Part shown: piece after piece, positions 8,805 to 17,037 of the stretch
Layout: each line of letters begins with the position of its first letter
How positions within the stretch are numbered: position 1 is the stretch's first letter
Assembly: GCA_045598025.1 (NCBI GenBank)
Contig: JAZLLH010000038.1
Location: 1 to 35,017 of the forward strand
Direction of reading: 5' to 3'
DNA from: UBA1195 sp045598025
GTDB lineage: Bacteria; Bacteroidota; Bacteroidia; Bacteroidales; WCHB1-69
DNA length: 35,017 nt
Translations under genes and position numbers: made by a program
Notes under the pieces: generated by a model
Told to the model about the DNA's origin: nothing
The model's database searches: none
The model's input: the letters and a program-made list of their open reading frames with translations, nothing else

Positions 8805-9548
8805 ATGATGAAAAAAGACAAAATCATTTTCGGAAGCATACTCGGTGCTTGTATTATAGTTGCTGTCGGTCTGGCAGCCTATGCTTTTTATCAGGCCAAA
8901 GGACCCAAACAGAGTATTTCGGTGGTCGGCATGACCCAGAAGGATTTCATTTCGGATCTGGCCGTATGGCGTTTCAGTTACTCCATTGAAAGCAATGATG
9001 TGCAGGAAGCCAACCGTCGGATAAAAGGGCAGACAGCCATCGTCAAAAATTACCTCGAATCCAAAGGAATTACGGAAAAAGAAGCCGTATTCCAGGCCGT
9101 CAGCTGTGAAGAACGTTACCGTTCCGTATACAATGCCAATGGAAATTACACAGGATCCACCTTTGACGGATATTCTTTGGTTCAGTCTGTCCGGATTTCT
9201 TCTTCGGAAGTGGACAAAGTGGAAAAAATATCCCGCGAAATCACCGAACTGTTGGATTCCAACATCCGCATTGAACCGCAGTTGCCGGAGTATTACTATA
9301 CCAAATTGGCTGATCTGAAAGTGAAAATGCTGGCCGAAGCCTCGGATGACGCCCGTTTGAGGGCCGAAACCATTGCCAAGCATGCAGGCAGCCGTCTGGG
9401 ACGTCTCGAGCAGGCCAATATGGGAGTGTTCCAGATTACCGCTCCCAATTCCTCCGATGAGGACTATACGTGGGGCGGAACTTTCAATACTTCCTCTAAG
9501 GAAAAACGCGCCACCATCAATATGCGCCTGACCTATCGTTTGAAATAG
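8805..9548 (+). CDS. SIMPL domain-containing protein (DUF541)
   Basis: A 247-residue protein with one N-terminal membrane segment (about residues 8-29, IIFGSILGACIIVAVGLAAY) that could be an anchor or an uncleaved signal. The rest is a SIMPL/DUF541 domain: SISVVGMTQKDFISDLAVWRFS, then EANRRIKGQTAIVKNYLESKGI, and the C-terminal DDARLRAETIAKHAGSRLG segment typical of the family, ending in a beta-rich tail. Proteins of this family lie in the periplasm or on the surface; their biochemical role is poorly defined. Two ATGs (8805, 8808) are possible starts. An A-rich 85-base leader without a recognisable minus-7 box precedes it. It lies 42 bases before the barrel protein and may be co-transcribed with it. 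Confidence 0.85.
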   Translation: MMKKDKIIFGSILGACIIVAVGLAAYAFYQAKGPKQSISVVGMTQKDFISDLAVWRFSYSIESNDVQEANRRIKGQTAIVKNYLESKGITEKEAVFQAVSCEERYRSVYNANGNYTGSTFDGYSLVQSVRISSSEVDKVEKISREITELLDSNIRIEPQLPEYYYTKLADLKVKMLAEASDDARLRAETIAKHAGSRLGRLEQANMGVFQITAPNSSDEDYTWGGTFNTSSKEKRATINMRLTYRLK

Positions 9549-9590
9549 GGTGACAGGTGTTTTGATTTTTAAATTAAAAAACAACACGAT

Positions 9591-12230
9591 ATGAAAACAT
9601 TTTTTTCATTGCTGCATGCCCGTCTGTGTTTGGCAGGGATGTTTTTGGCTTTGTGTACAGTACTTGTAGCACAACCCGGTGGAAACCCTTCCCGCGAAGC
9701 GCGTGAATCGTTTCGGAACATGTATGACAGAGGAGGATATCAGGGACGTCCTGCCACTTCGGATCCGAACCGGGCCAACAGGGCTCAGCAGGAAGCTTCG
9801 GTGAAGCAGAAAAGGATTAATCTGACCGGAACTTTCAAATTGAGCGGAACCCTGGTTGACAGTGCCACCCGTGAACCGTTGGACTATGTAAACGTAACGC
9901 TGCTGACCGTTTCGGACAGCCAGTTTGTCAAGGGGGCCATCAGTGATGAAAAAGGCCGTTTTACTATCAGTATGCTGCCGGAAGGTGAATATTTGTTCAG
10001 GGCATCCTATGTGGGCTACAAACTCTGTTTCCGCAAAATCCTGGTGAACGGAGTCGTGCAGATGGGTGAAATCAAGATGCAGCCGTCCAGCACCAGTTTG
10101 GGAGAGGTCGTGGTGACGGCAGAACGTCCTATTTACAGCGTGGACGGGGAGAAAACCGTATACAATGTGTCGGAGGATCCGTCCATACAGACCGGAACCA
10201 CCAGCGATGCTCTCCAGAATGCTCCCGGCGTAGAAGTGGACATTGAAGGAAACATCACCCTCCGCGGTATTTCCTCCGTGGAAATCTGGATAGATGACAA
10301 ACCTTCCAAACTCACGGCGGAGAATCTGAAAACCTATTTGGAAATGTTGCCGGCCAATGCCTTGGAAAGGATAGAAACCATCACCAATCCTTCTTCCAAA
10401 TACGCAACGGATGCGGAAGCCGTTATCAATATCGTGACATCTGCCCATGTCAAGCGGAACCATTTTGTGAGTTTCGGACTCAACGCTTCCAGCCAGCCGA
10501 ATGTGAGTCCATGGGTGTCCTATGTGATTGCCAACGACAAATGGTCTCTCAACCTGTATGAAAGTTTTCGCTATTCCTATAGGGAAAACGCTTCGGAAGG
10601 TTATTCCATACAGCGCCGCGACAATGCCGCACACGATGGTTATGACACCACCCAGCGACTGGACAATACTTCCCGGTCCGAAAATACCAGTCTCAGCAAT
10701 TATTTCTCTGCAAACGTGGGTTATGTGATTGATTCCATGTCCGAAATCAGTCTGAGCGGTTCCTTCAATTACAGCAAGTCCATGAGTAACAGTTCCAGTA
10801 CTTCGGAACGAGACCAGAGTTATGTGGGGGGACAGAATTATTCCTATACTACCGACAATGACAATGACAGCCGCAATCTGCTGGGCATGCTTTTCGCCAC
10901 CTATTCCCGCAAATTCGACAATAAGGGGCACAATCTGCGCATCTTTGCCAACGGAAGCATCTCTTCCTCGGATGGAAACTCATACTATTTGAGGGATTAC
11001 AGCACGATTTACAATGATCTGGATCAGAATAAATATTACCGTAGCGAAGGCAATTCCTCCAGCTACGGTCTGAATGCCCGCTACAACTATCCTTACAACA
11101 AGATAGGAACGCTTTCCTGCGGATTGAACTACAATTACAGTCACAGCCGTTCCTTCTATGATCCCCTGTCCTATGATTCGGCTGTTTCGGATTATGTGAT
11201 TCAGGATCCGCTGCGCAGACGTGAAACTTCCAATTCCGGTCACAGTGCCGGTACAGATGTCAACTGGTCGCTCCGTTGGCAGCGTTGGACCCTGCAGTTG
11301 GGAATGGGAGTCGGTCTGCGTCAGACAGGTATATGTTACATCAATGACGTGTACCCGGACGATACCACATTCCGTTTCCTGACTTACAATCCGTCCGTGC
11401 ATTTGAGTTACCGGACCAAGAGCATGCATACGGTCAAAGCCAGTTATACCCTCCGTATGAGCACGCCTGATGCAACGCAGCTCACTACTTTCCGGTCCTA
11501 CGGGGAAGACAGCTATTCGGTCGGAAACCGTCATCTAACTCCGTATTACATCCACAATGCGGAAGCCGGATGGACCAAGTATTTCAATCGTTTCGGTTCG
11601 GTGGGTGTGGATGCATACGGACGTTTTTCCACTCACGAAATCTCCAGCATTACGGACGTGACGGAAGAGGAGGATCCGTACATAGGCCGTATCATCGATT
11701 ATTCCATGCCGTACAACATGGGTTCTACCTACCGTTACGGCGGCTCTTTCAATGCGACCTACAGCCCGAACGCCTTTTTCAACCTCCGTTTTTATGCCAA
11801 TCTCTACCATTCGGTATACGATATGGATTATCCCAAGATGGGGCAGAACGTGCATTCGGAAAAAACTTCCTATTCACTGCGTTTGAACGCCTGGGCCAAG
11901 ATTTTTGACCGTTATCAGATTCATGCTTCCGCCCGCTATTCTTCTCCCACCAAAACCCTGTTCTACGAATCCAAGGCCAATTATTCCATCAATTGCGGAA
12001 TCCGTTCCGATTTCTTCGACCGGAAAATGTCTGTATTCGTGAATGTGCAGGATATTTTCAATTGGGGTAAGAAAGTCGGAAGTTCCGGCGTTTCCACCAA
12101 TCCGTATTATTTGAGTTATTCAAATAGCAAGGTCTTGAACAGCAGGTATATCAGTGCAGGGTTGACCTTCCGTTTCGGAAAACTCGAATTGGAGAACAAG
12201 TCCACATCGGGCGCTATAGACGAAGAATAG
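9591..12230 (+). CDS. TonB-dependent-receptor-like outer-membrane protein (carboxypeptidase-regulatory-like domain, plug, OMP_b-brl_3 barrel)
   Basis: An 879-residue outer-membrane protein. A signal peptide ends near residue 28 (LCTVLVAQPG) and is followed by a basic, low-complexity stretch. A carboxypeptidase-regulatory-like beta-sandwich covers about 83-165 (SGTLVDSATREPLDYVNVTL, DEKGRFTISMLPEGEYLFRASYVGY). A plug-like domain follows at about 175-285 (DALQNAPGVEVDIEGNITLRG, NPSSKYATDAEAVINIVT), then a long barrel rich in Tyr, Ser and Asn. This architecture matches the 'outer membrane beta-barrel family' relatives of TonB-dependent receptors. There is no SusD partner, so it is not a typical SusCD glycan system. 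The C-terminus ends in a hydrophilic tail (ENKSTSGAIDEE) rather than the usual terminal aromatic residue. Its ligand is unknown. Confidence 0.88.
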   Translation: MKTFFSLLHARLCLAGMFLALCTVLVAQPGGNPSREARESFRNMYDRGGYQGRPATSDPNRANRAQQEASVKQKRINLTGTFKLSGTLVDSATREPLDYVNVTLLTVSDSQFVKGAISDEKGRFTISMLPEGEYLFRASYVGYKLCFRKILVNGVVQMGEIKMQPSSTSLGEVVVTAERPIYSVDGEKTVYNVSEDPSIQTGTTSDALQNAPGVEVDIEGNITLRGISSVEIWIDDKPSKLTAENLKTYLEMLPANALERIETITNPSSKYATDAEAVINIVTSAHVKRNHFVSFGLNASSQPNVSPWVSYVIANDKWSLNLYESFRYSYRENASEGYSIQRRDNAAHDGYDTTQRLDNTSRSENTSLSNYFSANVGYVIDSMSEISLSGSFNYSKSMSNSSSTSERDQSYVGGQNYSYTTDNDNDSRNLLGMLFATYSRKFDNKGHNLRIFANGSISSSDGNSYYLRDYSTIYNDLDQNKYYRSEGNSSSYGLNARYNYPYNKIGTLSCGLNYNYSHSRSFYDPLSYDSAVSDYVIQDPLRRRETSNSGHSAGTDVNWSLRWQRWTLQLGMGVGLRQTGICYINDVYPDDTTFRFLTYNPSVHLSYRTKSMHTVKASYTLRMSTPDATQLTTFRSYGEDSYSVGNRHLTPYYIHNAEAGWTKYFNRFGSVGVDAYGRFSTHEISSITDVTEEEDPYIGRIIDYSMPYNMGSTYRYGGSFNATYSPNAFFNLRFYANLYHSVYDMDYPKMGQNVHSEKTSYSLRLNAWAKIFDRYQIHASARYSSPTKTLFYESKANYSINCGIRSDFFDRKMSVFVNVQDIFNWGKKVGSSGVSTNPYYLSYSNSKVLNSRYISAGLTFRFGKLELENKSTSGAIDEE

Positions 12231-12306
12231 GAAGCGAAAAGTTTTATGATACACATACATACGTACGGGAAAAAAATTATTGGAAAATATTTTGGCAAAA
12301 ACAAAT

Positions 12307-12334
12307 TTTGATAGCCCCATTTTATGTATCTTTG
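12307..12334 (+). promoter_or_regulatory. Bacteroidota-type promoter for recQ
   Basis: TATCTTTG at 12327-12334 matches the TAnnTTTG minus-7 box and is followed by GC. A TTTG at 12307-12310, 16 bases upstream, could serve as the minus-33 element. Transcription would start a few bases downstream and give a leader of about 40 bases before ATG 12381. The 150-base gap (12231-12380) otherwise holds only AT-rich sequence with no clear hairpin. Confidence 0.75.
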
Positions 12335-12380
12335 CATAGCTGTTTTGTAAGAGTTTTTGAATACGTCAAAATGATTTGTA

Positions 12381-14600
12381 ATGCCTAGGAAAGCGAAATC
12401 GGATTTACAGAAGGCCTTGAAGGAAATCTTCGGATTCGACCATTTCAAGGAGAAGCAGGAAGCCATTATCGAATGCCTGATGGGGGGTAGGGATTGTTTT
12501 GTCATCATGCCTACAGGAGGTGGAAAGTCCTTGTGCTACCAACTTCCGGCCATGTTGATGGAGGGTACTGCTATCATCATTTCCCCGCTCATTGCGCTGA
12601 TGAAAAATCAGGTGGATTCCATCCGTAGTTTCACTGCCATGGATAGTACGGCTCATTTTTACAATTCCACTTTGAGCAAGCAGGAAGTGCATCAGGTGAA
12701 AGAGGATCTGCTCAACGGAGTAACCAAATTGCTCTATATGGCTCCGGAATCCTTGAAAAAAGCGGAAAATGTCGAGATGCTGAAAAAAATCAAAATTTCA
12801 TTTTTCGCTATAGACGAGGCGCATTGCATTTCCGAGTGGGGACACGATTTTCGTCCGGAGTACCGCAACATCCGTCAGGTGGTTGATGACATCGGCCAGA
12901 AAGTGCCTATCATGGCGCTCACGGCAACGGCTACACCCAAGGTTCGCAGCGATATACAGAAAAATCTGAAAATGATGGATGCGGAGGTCTTCCTCTCTTC
13001 CTTCAATCGTTCCAACATATACTACGAAGTGAGGGAGAAAACTCCCGATGTAGACAAGGAAGTGCTGAGAATCGTGATGGCCAATGCCGGAAAATCCGGA
13101 ATTATCTATTGTTTCAGCCGCAAAAAGGTGGAAGAACTGGCCGAATTCCTGCAGGTAAACCATGTGCGGGCACTGCCGTATCATGCCGGTCTGGACAATG
13201 CGGTCCGGGTAGAAAATCAGGATCGCTTCCTCATGGAAGATGCCGATGTGATTGTGGCGACCATTGCTTTCGGTATGGGGATAGACAAGCCCGATATCCG
13301 TTATGTGATCCATTACGACATCCCCAAGAGTCTGGAAGGCTACTATCAGGAAACGGGACGTGTAGGTCGCGATGATGGAGAGGCTACCTGCATCGCTTTT
13401 TATGATTATGACGATTTGAACCGCATGGAAAAACTGGCCAAAGGAAAGCCGGTAGCCGAGCAGGAAATAGCCCGTCAGTTGCTTTCGGAGGTGATGTCCT
13501 ATGCGGAATCCAATCTTTGCCGCCGCCGGCATCTGCTGTATTATTTCGGAGAAACCTATAACAACGAGAATTGCGGATGCTGTGACAATTGTCTGCATCC
13601 CAAACCGACCATCGAAGGACGTGAGTATATTCTGATTCTTCTGGGCTGCATCAAGGAACTCAAACAGCAGTTCAAGGACAAGCACATCATCAATATCATC
13701 CGCGGGGAGGCCACATCGGATGTGAAAAAATTCAAGCACGATGAACTTTCCTGTTTTGGAGACGGTGCCGAGGAAAATGAAAAATTTTGGGAATCGGTCA
13801 TCCGCCAGGCTTTCTTTGCCAAATTGTTGGTAAAGGAAATTGAGAACTACGGTGTCATTAAGATTACCACCTTGGGTGAAAAGTTCCTCCGCCGTCCGTA
13901 TTCCATTCCGCTGGTGGCTACTCATAAGTCATCCCGCGATTCGGACGACATGGAAGACGATGATGCCGATGGAGCCGATATGATGATGGGGCAGAAGGGC
14001 GGTGCTGTAGACAAGGCCTTGTATACCATGTTGAAAGACCTGTTGAAGACGATTGCAAAAAAAGAAAATCATCCGCCTTATGTGATTTTCCAGGAAAATT
14101 CACTGGAAGATATGTGTGTGCAGTATCCTACCACCATTGAAGAAATGACGCAGATTACCGGTGTCGGGGCCGGAAAGGCGCAGAAGTACGGCGGACCTTT
14201 TGTAAGTCTGATTCGCAAGTATGTGGAGGATAACGAAATAGAGCGTCCTCAGGATTTGGTGGTCAAAAGTCCTATCAACAAATCCCATTTGAAGGTGTAC
14301 ATTATACAGAACATCGACCGTCGCATTGATTTTGAAGATATTGCCAATGCCAAGAAACTCAGTATGGATGAGTTGCTGACAGAGGTGGAACACATAGTGA
14401 CATCGGGTACTAAACTGAATATCAATTATTACATCGACGAAAACATAGACGAGTTCCATCAGGAGGAAATCATGGAATATCTGCAGACGGCAGAGAAGGA
14501 TGATCTGGAACAGGCACTCCGTGAGTTGGGCGAAGATGAGTATACCCTGGAAGAACTCCGTCTGATGCGGATCAAGTTCCTGTCAGATGTAGGGAATTGA
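12381..14600 (+). CDS. recQ: ATP-dependent DNA helicase RecQ
   Basis: A 3'-5' DNA helicase for recombination and fork repair, 739 residues. Helicase motifs are intact: PTGGGKS with Lys49, DEAH at 145-148 (AIDEAHCISEWGHDFRPEYR), TATATPKVRSDI, and motif VI YYQETGRVGRD. The RQC zinc site follows (CRRRHLLYYF and CGCCDNC), then a winged helix. An HRDC domain comes next (LYTMLKDLLKTIAKKENHPPYVIF, ITGVGAGKAQKYG). An extension of about 110 residues has a predicted helix-turn-helix-like segment (DFEDIANAKKLSMDELLTEV) and a very acidic end; Bacteroidota RecQ proteins commonly have such a tail and a length near 730. It has its own promoter just upstream. Confidence 0.96.
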   Translation: MPRKAKSDLQKALKEIFGFDHFKEKQEAIIECLMGGRDCFVIMPTGGGKSLCYQLPAMLMEGTAIIISPLIALMKNQVDSIRSFTAMDSTAHFYNSTLSKQEVHQVKEDLLNGVTKLLYMAPESLKKAENVEMLKKIKISFFAIDEAHCISEWGHDFRPEYRNIRQVVDDIGQKVPIMALTATATPKVRSDIQKNLKMMDAEVFLSSFNRSNIYYEVREKTPDVDKEVLRIVMANAGKSGIIYCFSRKKVEELAEFLQVNHVRALPYHAGLDNAVRVENQDRFLMEDADVIVATIAFGMGIDKPDIRYVIHYDIPKSLEGYYQETGRVGRDDGEATCIAFYDYDDLNRMEKLAKGKPVAEQEIARQLLSEVMSYAESNLCRRRHLLYYFGETYNNENCGCCDNCLHPKPTIEGREYILILLGCIKELKQQFKDKHIINIIRGEATSDVKKFKHDELSCFGDGAEENEKFWESVIRQAFFAKLLVKEIENYGVIKITTLGEKFLRRPYSIPLVATHKSSRDSDDMEDDDADGADMMMGQKGGAVDKALYTMLKDLLKTIAKKENHPPYVIFQENSLEDMCVQYPTTIEEMTQITGVGAGKAQKYGGPFVSLIRKYVEDNEIERPQDLVVKSPINKSHLKVYIIQNIDRRIDFEDIANAKKLSMDELLTEVEHIVTSGTKLNINYYIDENIDEFHQEEIMEYLQTAEKDDLEQALRELGEDEYTLEELRLMRIKFLSDVGN

Positions 14601-14642
14601 TAATGGAAAAAATATGAATTATCAAAGTAATAAAGCAGAAAT

Positions 14643-15467
14643 ATGGGAATTATTTTAGAAAAGAAGGAAGGAGAAAACGAACGGACGGTTACGGCAACAG
14701 AAGATGTATTGGAGCGTCAGATCAATGCCGCGACAGAGACGGCCGCGGAAACTGTGAAGGCAGAAGATCCGATTGAACAGGCGGATGGTATGAGTGATAT
14801 ACAGAATGACTGCTGCCCTCCACCGGCGGAGGAAAAGCCCAAGCGTCCGCATTGCTGCTGGGTGACCATCGGTTTCATAGTACTGTTTGCCGCAGTCATC
14901 ACCTTGTTTGTGCTGTTTTTTACACAGAACAGAGGTGCCAAAAGCGGAAATCCTGAACTCAAGGCCCTTGTTGAGCAGGGTGATGTGCCCTATATGCTCA
15001 CGGTGAACAATGATTCCATCGTAGCCCATTTTGATCTGGTGGAAATCCTGACGAAGGATTTGGAAGAAGAAACCAACCGCTATCAGTCGGAATTGCAGCG
15101 CAAACAGTCCGTGCTGGAGGAAAAATACAAGAATTATCAGATCAATGTTCAGAACCAGGTGCTGACCAAGACGCAGATGCAGAATGCGGAGGTCCAGCTG
15201 ACCAAGGAAATGGAAAACCTGAAGGTGCTGCAGGAAAAGTATTCTGTCATTCTGGCCAACAAGCAGGCTTCGGTGCAGAAGGAAATTGCAGATTCCATCA
15301 TCAGCGTCACCAATCGCATCAACGACACCCGCTATCACGCCAAGTATGTACTGGCCACATCCAACGGTTCTGCCATCGTTGCCGCTTCGTCTGAGTTGGA
15401 CATTACGGAAGAGGTGATTGAAGAATTGAACCGTTCATACCATAAAACCAACGGAAAAAATGAATAG
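14643..15467 (+). CDS. Membrane-anchored OmpH/Skp-like coiled-coil protein
   Basis: A 274-residue protein not recognised by name. In order it has an acidic, probably cytosolic N-terminal region (1-56), a CC-x12-CC arrangement (Cys57/58 and Cys71/72) around a Pro/Lys-rich segment, one transmembrane helix at 73-93, a short linker, and a long predicted coiled coil at about 135-215. The C-terminal part (YVLATSNGSAIVAASSELDI, then TEEVIEELN) closely resembles the conserved end of Skp/OmpH periplasmic chaperones. Normal Skp is about 160 residues and soluble after signal cleavage; here the chaperone-like part would stay tied to the inner membrane. It starts 42 bases after recQ and overlaps the next lipoprotein gene by 8 bases. 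The OmpH assignment is inference from the C-terminal pattern. Confidence 0.6.
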   Translation: MGIILEKKEGENERTVTATEDVLERQINAATETAAETVKAEDPIEQADGMSDIQNDCCPPPAEEKPKRPHCCWVTIGFIVLFAAVITLFVLFFTQNRGAKSGNPELKALVEQGDVPYMLTVNNDSIVAHFDLVEILTKDLEEETNRYQSELQRKQSVLEEKYKNYQINVQNQVLTKTQMQNAEVQLTKEMENLKVLQEKYSVILANKQASVQKEIADSIISVTNRINDTRYHAKYVLATSNGSAIVAASSELDITEEVIEELNRSYHKTNGKNE

Positions 15468-15912
15468 AAAATTTTTGCCTCTGATTGTTCTGACCCTGAT
15501 TTTGTCCGGTTTTTCCGCCTGCCACCGTTCCGACGTGAAAACGGAAGTGGTGGAGCGTTATGCCGACAATCTTCCCAAGGTGGAACGGATTTTCGTGAAA
15601 AATAAATCCGGTCAGGAAGTGGTGAGCAGGGAGATCCTTTATTTCCCGGGCAAGAAAAAATATGTGGAAAAACAGTTTGACGAAACCGGACAGCCCGAAG
15701 GAACCTGGATCAGTTGGTACGAAAACGGAAACAAGAACAGTCAGGGTACCTATGTGGACGGTGAGTGGCATGGCGTGTACAAGGTCTGGTACCCCAACGG
15801 CCGTCTGCATTATACCGGACAATATGAACATGGGGCCCGCGTCGGTGTGTGGACCTATTATGATTCAACCGGAGCAAAAGTGAGGGTTGAGGATTGTGGA
15901 ATATACAAATAA
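15460..15912 (+). CDS. MORN-repeat lipoprotein (YwqK-like)
   Basis: A 150-residue exported lipoprotein. The N-terminus MNRKFLPLIVLTLILSGFSAC is a lipoprotein signal with the modified cysteine at residue 21. Residues about 80-140 contain two to three MORN-type repeats with the pattern G-x-W-x-x-WY-x-NG (GTWISWYENGN, GVYKVWYPNGR, GVWTYYDSTGA). Databases often label such proteins 'YwqK family antitoxin', but there is no toxin gene beside it, and a lipidated exported protein is unlikely to be a classical antitoxin. The ATG overlaps the end of the OmpH-like gene by 8 bases, so the two are probably made together and may act together in the envelope. Confidence 0.8.
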   Translation: MNRKFLPLIVLTLILSGFSACHRSDVKTEVVERYADNLPKVERIFVKNKSGQEVVSREILYFPGKKKYVEKQFDETGQPEGTWISWYENGNKNSQGTYVDGEWHGVYKVWYPNGRLHYTGQYEHGARVGVWTYYDSTGAKVRVEDCGIYK

Positions 15913-15940
15913 TGAAATAATTAACTAAAAATACATTATC

Positions 15941-16966
15941 ATGAAAGATATCGATTGGAAAAACTTATCCTTCGGTTATGTGAAAACCGATTACAATGTG
16001 AGATGCTATTACCGTGATGGCAAATGGGGTGAAATTGAAGTCTCTTCATCAGAAGAAATTCCCATCCACATGGCTGCTACCTGCCTGCACTATGGTCAGG
16101 AAGCTTTCGAAGGTTTGAAAGCTTTCCGTGGAAAAGACGGAAAAGTCCGCGTGTTCCGTATGGACGAAAACGCCAAGCGTTTGGCTTCTACCTGTCAGGG
16201 TATTATGATGGCCGAACTGCCTCTTGAAAAATTCCGTGAAGCTGTTGAAAAAGTGGTCAAATTGAACAAGGACTACATTCCTCCTTACGGAACGGGAGCT
16301 TCCCTGTATATTCGTCCGCTGCTGATCGGAACGGGAGCCCAGGTCGGTGTAAAACCCGCCAGTGAATATTTGTTCGTGATTTTCGTTACGCCGGTCGGAC
16401 CGTACTTCAAAGGCGGTTTCATGGCCAATCCGTATGTCGTAACCCGCAAATATGACCGTGCTGCTCCTCTGGGAACCGGTATCTACAAAGTCGGCGGTAA
16501 CTATGCTGCCAGCCTCCGTGCTCATACGGAAGCCTGCCATGGCGGTGAATATGCCTGCGAATTCTATTTGGATGCCAAGGAAAAGAAATACATCGACGAA
16601 GCCGGTGCTGCCAATTTCTTCGGTATCAAGAACAATACCTACATCACTCCGCTGTCCTCTTCCATTCTGCCTTCCATCACCAACAAATCCCTGATGCAGC
16701 TGGCCGAACACCTGGGCCTGAAGACCGAGCGTCGTCCGATCGACATCGAGGAACTGTCCACTTTCGAAGAAGCCGGTGCCTGCGGTACGGCGGCTGTGAT
16801 CAGCCCCATCCAGCGTATTGACGACTTGGACAACAACAAGTCCTACGTCATCTCCAAAGACGGTCAGCCCGGTCCTTGGTGCAAAAAGCTGTATACGGCA
16901 TTGCAGCAGATCCAGTATGGTGAAGCAGAAGACATTTTCGGATGGTGCGACATCATCAACCTGTAA
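15941..16966 (+). CDS. ilvE: Branched-chain amino acid aminotransferase
   Basis: A PLP fold-type IV transaminase for the last step of leucine, isoleucine and valine synthesis, 341 residues. The PLP lysine is Lys183 in GIYKVGGNYAAS. Other family signatures are YGQEAFEGLKAFRG (early), GASLYIRPLLIGTG, the EAGAANFFGI loop with the conserved glutamate, and EEAGACGTAAVISPI that binds the cofactor phosphate. Length and motif order match the long (class II) branched-chain enzyme. It follows the MORN lipoprotein gene by 28 AT-rich bases with no clear promoter box, and ends in a perfect 12-bp hairpin. Confidence 0.95.
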   Translation: MKDIDWKNLSFGYVKTDYNVRCYYRDGKWGEIEVSSSEEIPIHMAATCLHYGQEAFEGLKAFRGKDGKVRVFRMDENAKRLASTCQGIMMAELPLEKFREAVEKVVKLNKDYIPPYGTGASLYIRPLLIGTGAQVGVKPASEYLFVIFVTPVGPYFKGGFMANPYVVTRKYDRAAPLGTGIYKVGGNYAASLRAHTEACHGGEYACEFYLDAKEKKYIDEAGAANFFGIKNNTYITPLSSSILPSITNKSLMQLAEHLGLKTERRPIDIEELSTFEEAGACGTAAVISPIQRIDDLDNNKSYVISKDGQPGPWCKKLYTALQQIQYGEAEDIFGWCDIINL

Positions 16967-16987
16967 ACTTATTCAAAGGAATATTTT

Positions 16988-17017
16988 GCAAAGAGAGCGT
17001 CAAAGCGCTCTCTTTGC
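16988..17017 (+). terminator. Intercistronic hairpin after ilvE
   Basis: A perfect 12-bp inverted repeat (GCAAAGAGAGCG and its complement) around a 6-base loop. It is followed by CTTGTTTG rather than a clean T run, so it may be a weak terminator or an RNA-stabilising hairpin. The lpdA start codon lies 20 bases downstream. Confidence 0.7.
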
Positions 17018-17037
17018 TTGTTTGAAAACAGAAAATT

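Noticed and set aside
9606..10931. Long open frame (441 codons) on the minus strand inside the outer-membrane barrel gene
   Set aside because: It is the antisense of a clear, family-typical coding sequence and its translation shows no recognisable domain; it arises from codon bias.
9591..12230. A SusCD-type polysaccharide utilisation locus
   Set aside because: There is no SusD-like lipoprotein, glycoside hydrolase or sensor gene nearby, and the barrel belongs to a different subfamily.
15460..15912. A toxin-antitoxin system, as the YwqK-like label would suggest
   Set aside because: The protein is a lipoprotein with MORN repeats and the overlapping neighbour is a coiled-coil envelope protein, not a toxin.
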